Of a stretch of 64,000 nt of DNA, positions 12,861 through 26,308 are shown piece after piece. The notes beneath the pieces are model-generated. The model did not search any database, was not told where the DNA came from, and saw only the letters and a program-made list of their open reading frames with translations. Source of the DNA: Eunapius fragilis (taxonomy: Eukaryota; Porifera; Demospongiae; Spongillida; Spongillidae). The first letter of the stretch is position 1; each line of letters starts with the position of its first letter. The stretch is taken from contig OY811974.1 in assembly GCA_963681505.1 (NCBI GenBank), positions 302,189 through 366,188 of the forward strand, given 5' to 3'. Position numbers and translations under genes: made by a program.

Positions 12861-13499
12861 ACCTGAAACCATCCTTGCAGCTTTCTGATGATCACCGTGG
12901 CCAACACTTGCATAGCTGGAATATTACTATGACAGGCATGGTGATCATTGGAAAAAGCTGCGATTAGGGTTTCTGCTGACAGTTTTCAGGAGAGCTGAGT
13001 CCCTGTTCGAGAAGTGTGTGAATGTATGGTTCATAGTGCTGCAAGGAGACTGTCTGGTGACAAAGACTTTAAATATGTGCCCAGCAGTACCCATGATGTG
13101 GCAGCTGTGATGTATTACTTATGACATCAGATATCATGTACACATGCATATTATCAGCAACTTCACTTTGAGGCAATTATTCTTTTCTTTTTAAGATTTC
13201 CCCCGCAATCTAACATAGGCCCAGTGTAAAAAAAAAAAAAGTGCAAAATTGTTCAATGGTATTGTTGCATCAAAAAGGGGACCTTGCCCCTTTTTCTTTC
13301 TCAAGTTTTGAAATTATTGCCAAGCATATCAACCTTGAAGAGTCTGTCAACTTGCCTTGGCTGTCATATGTTGTAGATGCGGCGTGCATTAAATAAAAAT
13401 TTAAAATCATGTGTATTGTAGTGTTTGGGTTAGGGTTGAACGTGATTGGTGGGATGGTGTTGAGAAGTTTGGAGTTTGGAGGGTTTGAACCCCATGACA

Positions 13500-13600
13500 T
13501 ACTAAGCCTTCTCCCACATTATATCACACATCACCCCTTCCCACATCACCCCTTCACACATCACCACACATCACCCCTTGCACACATATCACCCTTTCAC
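13500..13600 (+). repeat. CACATCACCCCTT minisatellite, length-variable
   Basis: Repeats of CACATCACCCCTTCA are more numerous in unit A than in unit B (about 44950-45030). They form a long pyrimidine-rich run just before a possible splice acceptor. Confidence 0.7.
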
Positions 13601-13606
13601 CTGCAG

Positions 13607-13715
13607 CAGTGACAGCAGTGTGCCCCAGGGGGAGTACTGTGAAAATGGCATTAAGTATACCTTCAAGGTGTACCAGAGAATTGTTACCAAAAAGATTGCC
13701 AAAAGTACTGAGTGA
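13607..13715 (+). CDS. Possible terminal exon, unknown gene, unit A
   Basis: After a strong pyrimidine run and CCTGCAG acceptor, a 35-codon frame reads SVPQGEYCENGIKYTFKVYQ and ends IAKSTE before TGA. It is identical in unit B (45039-45147). I recognise no family and found no upstream exon, so this is a candidate only. Confidence 0.3.
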
Positions 13716-14284
13716 CCTTCATTTGCTGAACATTTCTGTCTCGTTGATTTCTTTTAAAAAGTAATGATCCTACATTTCCATCCAAATTTTTACTCTCCCT
13801 GTTTATCTGTTTATTGGTATACCTGGGGGACATATGCATTTTCAATTATCACAAGCCTTAAATCGTGGATAATGAGAAACAGTCGGGAAGACTCATATTT
13901 TGCAATTATAACGTAAGGGAGATTTCGGGGGGGGGGGGGGGGGGGGGGGTTGAGTCTAAAGACCCCCCTTGGGCCCAAGTCATGAATAATTACGTCGCAC
14001 ATTTTTCTTACAAAAATGGAGCGATCAAACGCTACAGTAATAGTGTCGTTCCATGTGGTGGTTGTTGCCGAATTTACACTTCATGTCACGAGTGGGACTG
14101 GGTACAAGACTTCTATGCCAAAATGCAATGGCAGAGGCCTTTTTCTCTGGAAAAATATCAGGGGCAGACGTGGTGGGCCCACCCACCCAACGTATACATG
14201 GTTGGCGAATTGAACAAAGCAGACGGGAAACCATTGTTACAGGCGATAAAACTGGTTCCATTGAGTGAGTGCGGATCTCCCACG

Positions 14285-14515
14285 CTTTGCGGTAGGGGGC
14301 ATAGCTGCACTCTCCCCCTATTTATTATTCATGTTGCACCCTCCCCTCCCCTCCTCCCCCCCTTTCCAGAATTCCTGTATAAGGTTGTTGTTTTGGGATG
14401 GTATTGATTTTTTAGAGGCTGGGTATCACGGAAGGACATGCCCCTCCCCTTGAAATTGTTATTATACCCCCCCCCCCTTCCTGAAATCCTGGATTCGCCC
14501 CTGTGTATAGACTAT
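14285..14515 (-). mobile_element. Degenerate MITE of the CAGGGGCG family, unit A
   Basis: The right end reads, on the minus strand, CAGGGGCGAATCCAGGATTT followed by a G-run. The left part, ATTTATTATTCATGTTGCAC with pyrimidine runs, matches the interior of the intact MITE at 51325-51608. It is therefore a divergent member of the same family. Unit B has it at about 45740-45975, where its C-run is longer. Confidence 0.55.
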
Positions 14516-14551
14516 AACCTTGTCTATAATGAGGCTATTCTCATCCCCTCT

Positions 14552-14554
14552 GTC

Positions 14555-14619
<65 letters not shown>
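14552..14619 (+). repeat. (GT)n microsatellite, unit A
   Basis: A nearly pure GT run, interrupted once by TTT. Unit B (46023-46085) has a different length and interruption. Confidence 0.9.
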
Positions 14620-14620
<1 letters not shown>

Positions 14621-15059
14621 TGAAACTTGCTGCATGCCATGAGAAGAATGACAAGCAAAACATTAGACAGTACACAATTCCTTCCCTCATTCACTGAGAT
14701 TTCTTGACAGCCAAAAAATCAAACCTGTTAGGTGTCAGTACTTTGTGCCGTAATTAGAAATAATTAGAAATTTAGCATACACATCCAACTTTGTACAATC
14801 TGGTACAGATAAGTCTGTGCTGACGTTCTGTCTTGTTTACGTATAACAGTTTGTACCATTCTTGCCAATAAGCAACAATTATTTAACAATATGTTGCTAA
14901 AAGAAGCTACATTTCGTCTCTGATAGCAATATGTGCCAATCTGCTAACCAGGCTTGTAACATTCTGGATCATAAATCTATCCACGTACTCCTAGGTACCC
15001 TCATCAGACTACGCCCACCTTGCCTGCCATGATTTAATTGTCACTGTAAGCTTATACAT

Positions 15060-15146
15060 TAGTCTCGTACCCTAGACCCATATTTTCATGTAGCGGTGAT
15101 GTAATCCATCTGCAGCTGTGAAAAATTGGGTCTGGGTACGAGACGA
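15060..15146. mobile_element. 87-bp MITE with 9-bp target duplication, unit A
   Basis: The ends are TAGTCTCGTACCCTAGACCC and, on the minus strand, TCGTCTCGTACCCAGACCC, i.e. imperfect terminal inverted repeats of about 20 bases. It is flanked on both sides by CTTATACAT (15051-15059 and 15147-15155), a 9-bp direct duplication. It has no coding capacity. The ends strongly resemble those of the Academ-like element at 36089 (AGTCTCGTCCCCAGACCC), so that family or a relative may mobilise it, but the 9-bp duplication is more like hAT or Mutator elements. Confidence 0.8.
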
Positions 15147-15155
15147 CTTATACAT

Positions 15156-16135
15156 GTAGATGTGTCATCAGGAATGGGGAGTCAAACATATCGCTTTTGC
15201 AGAGAAGCTGAACATTGCACAGTTGGGCCTGGAACTTGGACAGAACTAGGCTACAATGAGTGTTCAACTGTTAACAACTAGCTCCGAGGTACAGTTCCTT
15301 TCCTTTGCTGACGCACACCGCACGAAACATCATGTGCTGTGATCACATGTCAATATTGGAACTGCAAAATTCAAAATGGTCACGAAGATAACCTACTAGC
15401 TGGAACCTCGCAGTCATGCAGTCATTTATCGAGCACTTGCATGTCTTTGACGATGATCAACATTGAGAAAGTGGTTGGCATGGTTGTTTAGGGCAGTGTG
15501 TATCATATTTATGGTGGCGCTTGTTTGGCTCAGACAATTCGCATCAGGCGTCCTATCAAAATGACTGCGCTTTCGAGATGCTGGGTTACGATCCTCTGGC
15601 TACTCTATACATGACGCCATCGCATGGTGAAAGTGCTGACTGCGATTTTTATTTTGAGTAGCTTATGGATGCTACATCAGTCCTCAGCCTGGGGTAAGTG
15701 TGCACTATGCAATGCAATTTTCATTATATAATCCTTCTTTTACCAGGGTCATTGAAACCACTTTCATTTGATGTCAAAACTCCTTGAATTTCAAAAGGAG
15801 ACTATCAACAATCTACCTGAAAGCAAAGGCAGGAGGCAAGTCAGTAATTTTTTTATACTGCATAGTAAGTATCACATTCCAACGGATGATTTAAAGCTAT
15901 ATTCATCAACCAGGAGCAACCAAGAAGGTATGTATGTATGTCATGGCTCTTGACTACCAGCCCCTTTTGGACTGCCTTGGCTGCTCCAAGCTGCTTTTTC
16001 TGTTGGTGCAGTTGTGCACAAATTCCTGCAGCTTTCAGAGACTAACTGTCGAGAGAACACTATGTAGCAATGTTGTTGACTCTAATGTATTGTTTCAATG
16101 TCAATTAACAAGAATGGAAAATTGTTTATGGTACA
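15156..16135. other. No recognisable gene
   Basis: The stretch 15156-16135 (unit B 46622-47620) is single-copy-looking DNA with short frames. One at 15768-15953 has a plausible acceptor but is disrupted in B by a 2-base deletion. Confidence 0.4.
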
Positions 16136-17229
16136 TGCATATCCAGAAATGCGTGGTCAAAGGGAATTGACAATTGTTGCGATTTGTACATTCGCGTATA
16201 CTTCCGGATAACTCCCATAGAAAATGAATGGCGTTTTATAAACTTGATTGCTATTTAATAACGTAATAGGGTACAACTTTTGTGGCTATCAATATTGTTT
16301 CAGATACATACGATCTTGATTTAGCTGAACAAAAAACAACTGCTTTGTATTGAAAATTGTTGTAGTTTTTGTGAAAACAGCACTTTCCATAGAGATGTAT
16401 GGAAAATCAACTTTTTCGCACCTAATTAATGTATTCTGCAGCTCATAATTCTTACACCAGTTTAGATTCAGATTTTGTGGGCCCCCAGAATAAGAGATCA
16501 TGCAGTTCCATTATTTTAAAAAAATTTACCTAGTATAGATTTCGGCCAATTGAATTTTAAATTCACAAGGAGTAGGATACAATTAGCGCCATCTTATAAA
16601 GTGTTTTTAATGTAGCTCCCATGGATACATGGCTAAATGTAAATTAATTATTTAACTGGAACGTTGGCTTATTGAATAGGTTATTTGTCTAGTGCAAATG
16701 ATGTCATGGGGCCTGTTCAGCGCTGGCTGTACCAAGGACTACAACATTAGTCGTTGACTGTACCATGTGAGTGTATACGTGTATTCATCCACTTCTTGTG
16801 TGCGCGCGAGATCTGGAGTTCGTGCGTGTGTTTGTATGTGTGATTGTGTGTGTATGTGTGCGTGTGTGTGTGTGTGTGGGGGGGGGATAAATAGGCCCCA
16901 AGTCATTGTGTCTAAATTGATATCCAATCTAATAGGTTTCTATTCATCATTTTATAGGCATCCCTGATACAAATTTTTTGGGGGGCTAATTTTACAGTCC
17001 ATATATACATATATGCCACTTTCTGTGAAAGTGAAGAGCAATTTACATGCAGGCCTACATGTAGATTATGTAGATATAATTCTAACTTGTATATGGTTAA
17101 CTATAATCTATTTGGAACGCCCTCTCTCTTTTTAGATGAATGCTGCATGAAAATTAAACGTAGGCCTGCCAGCCTCTTTAACCTATTGCTGTATAGGATG
17201 GATGGCATATATTTATGTGTGATGCTCTG

Positions 17230-19300
<2,071 letters not shown>

Positions 19301-19875
19301 TGATATAAATTCTACACAGAGGATTTGATGGGGTTAACCTTTAGTTCCTGCATCTATGGAATTGGTAGTAGGCAGCAGTATGATATATCATCTGCTATAT
19401 GATTGTACAGAGTTAATTGGTTTTTATTTGTTTCTTAGATGTTGGTTTTGGTCTTACCCCTTCCACGATAACATCCACCAAGCTACGAATGGTACATTGC
19501 GTTGGTACACCATCAACTTTTTGATTCACTGGTCTCTTTTAAATAGGATGAAATGAAATCCATTTCAAGAAGATGGCAATCCTTTCCTGACACTACTCTT
19601 TCTGGATGATAATGACATGATGCTATGCAGTAGTCGTCGTTGATTATTACTTGTGGACTTTTGTGTATCAGTTGGTGCATTTGGAAGTGAAATCAGAATA
19701 AAATGTTTGATATAGATCTACATCTATCCCTATTTCTGATGTGGGGCAGTGCACTGTATACAGTTGATAAACAATTGAGGGAGTAGAGACATTATGATTT
19801 AGGGCTTTGTATTCGAGGAGCAAATGTTACGTGCACGCACATAGTTGTTTGCGGAGACATAGCATACCCCACCAT

Positions 19876-20290
19876 CAATGGTGTATCCAGGATTTCAGCG
19901 AAGGGGGTGCTTCAGATCAGACTCAATATGGAAAGGGGGGGGGGGGGGGGGGGGGGGGGGGGGGCTTTAACCCCCAAGATATTTGCACTTCAAATTTCTG
20001 AAGTCGTTATAATCAATTGTATAAAGCGCTCGCTATTCAATAGATCATACAGTTGCCCTTTCATGTAAGGTACCTCCCCCTCTTCTGCTAAGCAACTCCC
20101 CCTCCCCCCCGCCTTTAGTATTGTGCCTGAAGTGTACACTTCCCCCACCCCCACTGTCGTATCGCGGGACTCATAATTAGCCCCCCTCCCCCCCACCCCC
20201 CGCTTGTCGTATCGCGGGTCTAAATCCCCAACCATAATTAGCCCCCCTTCCCCCCCACCCTTAAAACTTGTCTACGCCCTTGGGGGGTGG
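19876..20290. repeat. G/C-run rich repeats, MITE-like remnant
   Basis: ATGGTGTATCCAGGATTTCA followed by a G-run of about 28 bases resembles the CAGGGGCGGATCCAGG type element ends seen elsewhere in the window. Next come two direct copies of TGTCGTATCGCGGG with CATAATTAGCCCCCC at 20155-20260. Confidence 0.5.
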
Positions 20291-20306
20291 GGGGGAGGGG
20301 GGGGGT

Positions 20307-20515
20307 GCTGTCCGCTTCAGGTCCGATTCAAAAAGTAGGGGCCCTTTGTTTGGCACACTTATCGTTAATAATTAACGGTTACAGGTATATATAGAGAGGG
20401 TGCTCCGGGTGCTTCACCCTCCTCGGCCAAAATTGTAACCGTTAAAAACGATAACGTATTTAAATAGAGTAGGTAAAGGGCCCCCACTTTTCGTATTGGG
20501 TCTGAAGCGGACAGC
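20307..20515. mobile_element. Foldback (long inverted repeat) element, 209 bp
   Basis: The left arm starts GCTGTCCGCTTCAG and runs through AAAGT.GGGGCCCTTT and TTAACGGTTAC. The right arm is its imperfect reverse complement, ending CTGAAGCGGACAGC. The arms are about 75 bases each with a short central spacer that includes TATATATAGAGAGGGTGC. It has no coding capacity. It lies in the unit-A-only segment. Confidence 0.75.
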
Positions 20516-21199
20516 AACTCCCCACCACCCCTCCAATCATCGTACCTGGCCTGACCTGAATCACCCCCCTCGCTGACGCCGGCTACTGCCTTAGTGTGCA
20601 GGTATTAGTGTCGTGATCCATTTGAGATAATAAAGTGATGTCTTACTTCGCGCTTGCCTACCAGGGTTAGTATTTCAATATTCCACTGAACATCGAAAGT
20701 CAGCCGGCCATCAGTCTGATCGAGGTTATTTATATTATTGGTGAGAGGATTATAATTGCACATAAACATTGTTAATTCGTTTAATAGTTAGTTAATCGAC
20801 CCCCCCTCCCCCCCAAAAAATTACGTCAACTATGTAGTAATTAAAAAACATATCTTGATTTTAACTTCATAATCCATAAAAATCTGACACTCAAATTTTT
20901 ATAGTGGAAAGAAAAAAAATTCCGCTATATGTTATAATGTTATAGAATTTTTTTTTCAGAATTCAATTTGGAATTTTTTTATGAATGTCCTCCAATGTAA
21001 GGGGCATTTCTGGATATGTATACGAAGTAGGGAGTACCATTTTATTTGGTATTGAATTATGTAGTGGTGAGTTATTAAAACTCAACGTTCATTTTAAAAA
21101 TTGTAGTGGTCTTTTAGCTTTGAATATTAACCAATAAAATTTCATGCTTTTTCAAGCTTCCATCAAAGTTTATCTGCAGTTTATAAATCTTGCACTTAT

Positions 21200-21815
21200 C
21201 GTACATTATTGTCTTACAATTGCACTGATAGACCTTGTTATGGAGAGATGCTGTTGGAGAAGAGACCTAGGATGCTTTGAAGAGAATGACTTGTTGTAGG
21301 AGTGCAAACATCCAAAGGTTCTCACAGTAGTGTTGCTACAGCTGTGGCCAGGGATTAGATTGGTGGTTAGGTGAAGCGAGGGGAGCGAGGATACTGGGCC
21401 TAGTAGGAGATCCTGTTCCCGTAGACATCCAGAGTTTAAGACGCTCACCAGCGGTGGCACAAGGACGATAAGTAAAAACTTCGTGATCACTACTTAAGGG
21501 CAGAGTTGCTGTGGTGCTGCAGTTTGCTTCCAAATAGAAATGATCTAAACAGCATTCCATAGTCATCTCTTTCTGTTACATGCACACATACACACACAAA
21601 CACACACACACACATTTCTATGTAAGTATACAAGTATGCGTGCATTCGGCCACTTGGGTTATGATCTTCGCAATAGGTGTGCAAATTATATCACTTTGCA
21701 ATCATTTGTAATGACAAAAATTTACACTCATACAGCAGAAAGCTTATATGTAACAGCTTGATATAGTTATGACACAAGCAGATAAGGGTATAGAGTAAGC
21801 TCTCAGTGGCCTTGT
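21200..21815 (-). other. Probable 3' region of the NTPase gene, unit A
   Basis: This non-coding stretch follows the stop of the minus-strand NTPase gene. It holds only short open frames and a CA run at about 21586-21614 that is longer in unit B (48184-48220). No other gene is visible. Confidence 0.4.
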
Positions 21816-24005
21816 CTAAGATGTGGGTTTCCTGAAGACACGAGCAGAACAACTAGAGTAGGCCACCATTGGACACCACTTTTGTGTGTGGATACTGCTC
21901 ACAATGGCCTCATCAATGGAAAATGGATCCTTTTCTGCTTTCAGCTGCATAGGATTCTCACCCTGGTGACCCTCCACCAGCACATGCACAAACTGATATC
22001 TTTCCATGGGGTTATACCCTTCATTTACAGCCTTCCTCAGGTGATCACTGCGATTCTTTCGGAGCTTCTCTGCTGTGAAGCAACTAAGAGCCTCTTTTGC
22101 CTGGAACCCAAACAGGACTGGTTTACCATTTCCTTTTGTGGGTAGGGCCAGCAGCCCATCAAACAAAAGGTTGTATTTGTGCATCCCATCCATCGATGAG
22201 GACCATCCCTCACTGTATTCTGTGGGGGGTGGAAGAGGGGTGGGGCCCCAGTTATACCACTCATCGTTGTTAATAATTACATTCTGTTTCTGTTCCTCCG
22301 GAAGACACTCAAACTTCTCATGACCTCTGCACGCTGCACGAGGAAATATTGTCACTGGTGGGAGTTCAAAGACTGCGCCCCGAAGCGGTCGAAGTAGAAT
22401 GTCCTTACCGATGGTGCACTTGGAACCCAGAAATTGTTCAATTGATATACTCATTCCTTCTGGCATACTTGCTGCTCGACAGCGGTATGCAAGTAGCATG
22501 ATCACCTCAAACAACTTTCCACACTCTTCATCACCTGGGGGGACTGGCAATTCCTGAAGGGCTTGGACCAGCTTCAAAACATCTTTCACAAAACAGCACT
22601 GCACAGGGTCATCTGCAACCAATCCCTGAGCAAGTTGTTCAACAGCTTTTGGGCTCATGTATACTCGGTCCACCCCAGCGGTGTGGTCTCGTAGGATGCA
22701 GCACAGTCCAGCTGCATCTGCAAGGAGGGCAGCATGGAATATGTGGCCAAATGCAGTTGTATCCTCATCAAATGGAACAGGCCAAAATAAGGCCTGCAAT
22801 AGGTGATAGGGATCCACAGGAGGTTCCTTCAATCGACACGCTTCCAAGAATTCATCACATTGAGACAAGAAATCATCCTGGTCAACAAGTGGCACATCTT
22901 TTGTGTCACTTATTTTCTGCTGCTGCTTGGCTGGCATCAATGATGAAAGGACAAGGGAGTAGACACGTGCATTGTACTGCGAGCTCCAAAGATGTGTACG
23001 TGCAAGGGTGAGTGCTGGACCACAGTATAAGTTCTTCAGCTTCCAATCATCACTCTCCACAGACAGTGGAGGAAGTGGCATATAGTACACAGGGCGATTT
23101 GATCCTACTGCGATGCCCAAGGCAGGGTTGTATGCAGTATAAGCTGATGCACACACGTACAGTGCACCAAGCTTTGAATTACCCTTACGGTCTACCAGTG
23201 ATGCTGTTGACAGATCTACTAATGCCTTCAATCCACTCACAGCTTCCTTGGACACCACACCTACCAGTCCTTCCTTCCCCAACTTTGCTAATTCATCGGC
23301 AGCAATCAGTAGGTTCTCTTCTGGCTTCAGCTCAAGGATGGCACGACATGTCCTCATAACTGTATACGATAAGTCTTGCTCCAGTGATTTCAACACCGGG
23401 AGGAGAGTGGCAGCAAATTTCCGGAGAGATACGGGGCATTCCACACGACGACACACAGCCGAATACAGAATGCGCAAGTGAACACGAATGCCAGGAACCT
23501 CTGAAGTGTCACAGTCCTGATCAACACTCTTGATAATAGTCTCAGGAGGGATTATTCCACCATTAAATGTGATATACAGTGTCTTTCCTCGTGGAACTTG
23601 AGGGGAAACATTGGTTTCAAAGTGCTGCATCGCCAGGAGAAGCTGAACACTTTTCCCACTACCTGCTGTGCCACAGTTGACCGCAATTGGCAAACGAACA
23701 TGTCCTTGTTTTAGCGCAATCCAGTTATCTCCCATTCTCAACGAATCCTTCAATGCTCTGTCAAGAACATTGAGAGCTTGTTGACGATCATCCAGAGTTG
23801 GATACAAATCTGTCCATTCTACATAATCAGGGTTCCATGTTTTGCGGATTCTCTCACTGGGCATGAAGTGTGTGACTGCATCGAGCAGCTTTTTCGTTTC
23901 CTGTTCCATTGACAGGACTGTGCCATCCTCCACTGGTTGGAGATCAACGAATGCACGAGATGAACCTGAGAGATCATCAACATCACACATCAACGTAGTA
24001 CACAT
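21816..24005 (-). CDS. RHS/Crinkler-type P-loop NTPase with C-terminal nuclease-like region, unit A
   Basis: This is an uninterrupted ORF of 729 residues from ATG at 24005. A Walker A motif (GTAGSGKS, about residues 112-119) and a Walker B motif (NLLIAADEL, about 235) mark a STAND/AAA-like P-loop ATPase. Near residues 610-640 the pattern FDGLLALP followed by VLFGFQAKEA fits the D...(E/Q)xK core of PD-(D/E)XK nucleases. This combination is known from Crinkler effectors and trypanosome RHS proteins, a family thought to derive from transposon-linked or toxin-like systems and present as expansions in some sponges. I infer an intracellular NTPase-nuclease of unknown target. An in-frame TAA lies upstream of the ATG. 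The absence of introns in an intron-rich region is unusual. Confidence 0.65.
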   Translation of the reverse strand: MCTTLMCDVDDLSGSSRAFVDLQPVEDGTVLSMEQETKKLLDAVTHFMPSERIRKTWNPDYVEWTDLYPTLDDRQQALNVLDRALKDSLRMGDNWIALKQGHVRLPIAVNCGTAGSGKSVQLLLAMQHFETNVSPQVPRGKTLYITFNGGIIPPETIIKSVDQDCDTSEVPGIRVHLRILYSAVCRRVECPVSLRKFAATLLPVLKSLEQDLSYTVMRTCRAILELKPEENLLIAADELAKLGKEGLVGVVSKEAVSGLKALVDLSTASLVDRKGNSKLGALYVCASAYTAYNPALGIAVGSNRPVYYMPLPPLSVESDDWKLKNLYCGPALTLARTHLWSSQYNARVYSLVLSSLMPAKQQQKISDTKDVPLVDQDDFLSQCDEFLEACRLKEPPVDPYHLLQALFWPVPFDEDTTAFGHIFHAALLADAAGLCCILRDHTAGVDRVYMSPKAVEQLAQGLVADDPVQCCFVKDVLKLVQALQELPVPPGDEECGKLFEVIMLLAYRCRAASMPEGMSISIEQFLGSKCTIGKDILLRPLRGAVFELPPVTIFPRAACRGHEKFECLPEEQKQNVIINNDEWYNWGPTPLPPPTEYSEGWSSSMDGMHKYNLLFDGLLALPTKGNGKPVLFGFQAKEALSCFTAEKLRKNRSDHLRKAVNEGYNPMERYQFVHVLVEGHQGENPMQLKAEKDPFSIDEAIVSSIHTQKWCPMVAYSSCSARVFRKPTS

Positions 24006-24102
24006 GCCCAAGTAAAGGACGGACCATCGGTAAGGTTATGTATCTATCTATGCACAGGGTCCAACCCTTTACCTGTATTGCCATATTACGTGTGCACACA
24101 TC

Positions 24103-24540
24103 TCATGCGCTATACACACACATGGTTCTGGACAGTACGATATATTCCCTCGCAACCTGCTCACACCATTCAACCCAACACTCACCCTCGGTAGCTTCAA
24201 GTACAGGACCACTCGTTCCCAGGGACGCCTGGGGAGGAGACGGCTTGTGAATGCTGCTGCCCCCAGCCCTCGACGGCTTCATCAGCCCGGCCTGTTCACT
24301 CGAGGTCGGCGCCACGCCTAGAGGACTGGCGAATGATTCGCTGCCGTTTCCTTCTCCCCCCGAGGATATCACGCGAGGTTTTTTAGCGGCTGGCGCCATA
24401 TCTGGTTCGGGTCTAGAGCCGCTTGAACCCTGTTTCAGTGTGGTCGACTTTGAGTGTTCGTCCTGTCGCGATGTCCTCCTCATGGCTGTCACTCTCGGCA
24501 AGGTAGTTCGTAGTGTGGTCCTTAAAAGTCTGAAGTACAT
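24103..24540 (-). CDS. Disordered ORF upstream of the NTPase gene, unit A
   Basis: A 145-residue frame rich in Ser, Pro, Gly and basic residues (for example APAAKKPRVISSGG, a possible nuclear localisation signal). It lies about 100 bases upstream of the NTPase start on the same strand. The sequence GAGGGTGAGTG inside it is a good donor, so it may be the first exon of the NTPase gene, but I found no in-frame acceptor because a TAA blocks the obvious joins. No domain is recognised. Confidence 0.4.
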   Translation of the reverse strand: MYFRLLRTTLRTTLPRVTAMRRTSRQDEHSKSTTLKQGSSGSRPEPDMAPAAKKPRVISSGGEGNGSESFASPLGVAPTSSEQAGLMKPSRAGGSSIHKPSPPQASLGTSGPVLEATEGECWVEWCEQVAREYIVLSRTMCVYSA

Positions 24541-24819
24541 GGGAACCCCAATAGACGCGCAGTTCTTATATATACCGCACGGCTGTTTTAATAATTGCAT
24601 TCAAATTTGAACAACAGGTCCGCGCCCACTATGAATTTTAAGTACCTAGCAACATGGCTCAATACTTCCATAGCAACGATAAGAGGTTTATGTACATAAA
24701 GATATCGTCGGTGTATCCGCGCGAGGTGGATATGATAAAGATGACTTTGAATAGCGCTAGAGAGTCCTGCACTCTTCTTCCTTCTGCAGCTGCAATGTGT
24801 GGCGAAATATTCAGTAGCG

Positions 24820-24895
24820 GCGGGAGGGGGGGGGGGGGGGTGGTCATATGCCCCCGGGCGCAGGTCGAGGGGGGGGGGGGGGGGGGGGGGGGTGC
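24820..24895. repeat. G-runs and CCCCGGGC tract
   Basis: Two long G homopolymers flank GGTCATATGCCCCCGGGCGC. The same structure with different run lengths lies at 51730-51805. These are element-end-like tracts of high length variability. Confidence 0.7.
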
Positions 24896-24962
24896 CGTCA
24901 GGATGTAATTCTAAGTTATGTAACAATAATAAACAAATTTTGACGAGGAACGAGCGGTTATA

Positions 24963-26223
24963 GCATGATCACTTTTCGCCCTAGCAAAACTGCTGAAAAC
25001 GATTTATATTTAATAGGTATAAATTAAAAGAATTACATTCAAAGGTTACAATCATTGCCACATAGCAATTGCTATTGATTAGCGTTAGCTTCTGGGGCGG
25101 AGCCCCAGACCCCGATGGGGGAGCTTACAGCGCTCCCCCAGACCCCCTAGCTGCTGCTTTGTTTTGGCTCTTAACTATTGAAGTAGAGAGGCTAGGGGCG
25201 CTAATGTATTGTCCTGCCCCCGGGCTCTGATAACCCTCGCGCCGCCACTGGATATTCCACCAGACATGTGGTTCGTAATATCGGTTCTCCGTTGAGGTTC
25301 AGCATGGTTAAATGCTGCTGGAGTCCTAGGCACTACCAGAGATAATATATTATCTCTGGCACTACCATAGATTATTGACAGCACTGCATATGCGTATGTG
25401 TACACCTGAAATTGCGGTATTGCCGGGTCCCCAGTCTTGCCGAATGTTTTTTGACCATCCCCCTTTTAAAATTATCGATCAAGGCCATCTAGTATTACAA
25501 GAAGAATAGCGGTGTATTTTGTGGCAGCTGGAGTTCGAAAAGGTAGACTGGAGAAGGAAGGACATGCTGATGGTAAGATCTGACTTGTGCCCCCACCTTA
25601 TCGTCCATGCATTTGCGCCTTCTGGGATTCAGAGTACTAGTACTGTACAAGTGATGTCCAGAAGTGCGTGGGTACAAAAATTAGCCTGTTCAGTACGTTG
25701 CTATTTAATCAAGTAATCCAGCTCTAACTGGCCATCTAACGGCCTTAATCGGGTTTGATGTTCCCTGCCTTTGCGAAGTACTCCATACATACACGCTTGT
25801 ACAGCAAGAAGGCATAGGAATGGGAACTTTCCGTTTTGTGGAGCAGTATCACATTGTGGATGACGTACAAACTATTGACGTTTCACTTGTATAGAAATAT
25901 TATACCCACAATCAATGCAGCGTCGGAGAGTGGAACGAATAACTGCATTATCGGTGCTTATTACGGGTGGTGCATTGCTAATGCTGTTGAGGCGCGGCGT
26001 ATGACTGTGAAGACCAAGTTTTCGGACTAGTTGCACATGTGATATATAGGAAATAACATGAATGTTGTACTACCACGAAGGGTGTGTGGGTGTGAGATGT
26101 TTTGGTGGTGGAGAAAGCTCTGTTTCAGACATGTAGGACTGCGGAAGTTGTGCGTGCAGAGAGGGGTAAGAAAATAGAAAGCAATAAGCTGCATGGTCGC
26201 CCAATAGTATGTACATAATGTTG
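24963..26223. other. Unique spacer between units A and B
   Basis: These 1.26 kb have no copy in the rest of the window. They contain a short hairpin (GGGGGAGCTTACAGCGCTCC, about 25117-25136), a 24-bp perfect palindrome (25336-25359), and possible small exons (for example before GATGGTAAG at about 25574) with no domain. No gene is supported. Confidence 0.6.
25336..25359. repeat. 24-bp perfect palindrome
   Basis: CCAGAGATAATA is followed immediately by its reverse complement. The palindrome is flanked on both sides by GCACTA. Confidence 0.85.
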
Positions 26224-26308
26224 TAGGTTTCCATGCATTTGTATGTAAATTATACCAGCTTGTGGTACGTGTACTGTGCTAGCGCGTCACAGTATTTTCA
26301 TGTGGCAG

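Noticed and set aside
13865-14407. 180-codon plus-strand ORF through a G-run
   Set aside because: It depends on the G-run length, which differs in unit B. Overlapping frames on both strands are equally open and part is MITE-derived.
22649-23359. Two plus-strand ORFs of 115-120 codons
   Set aside because: They are shadows of the minus-strand NTPase gene, which has the recognisable motifs.
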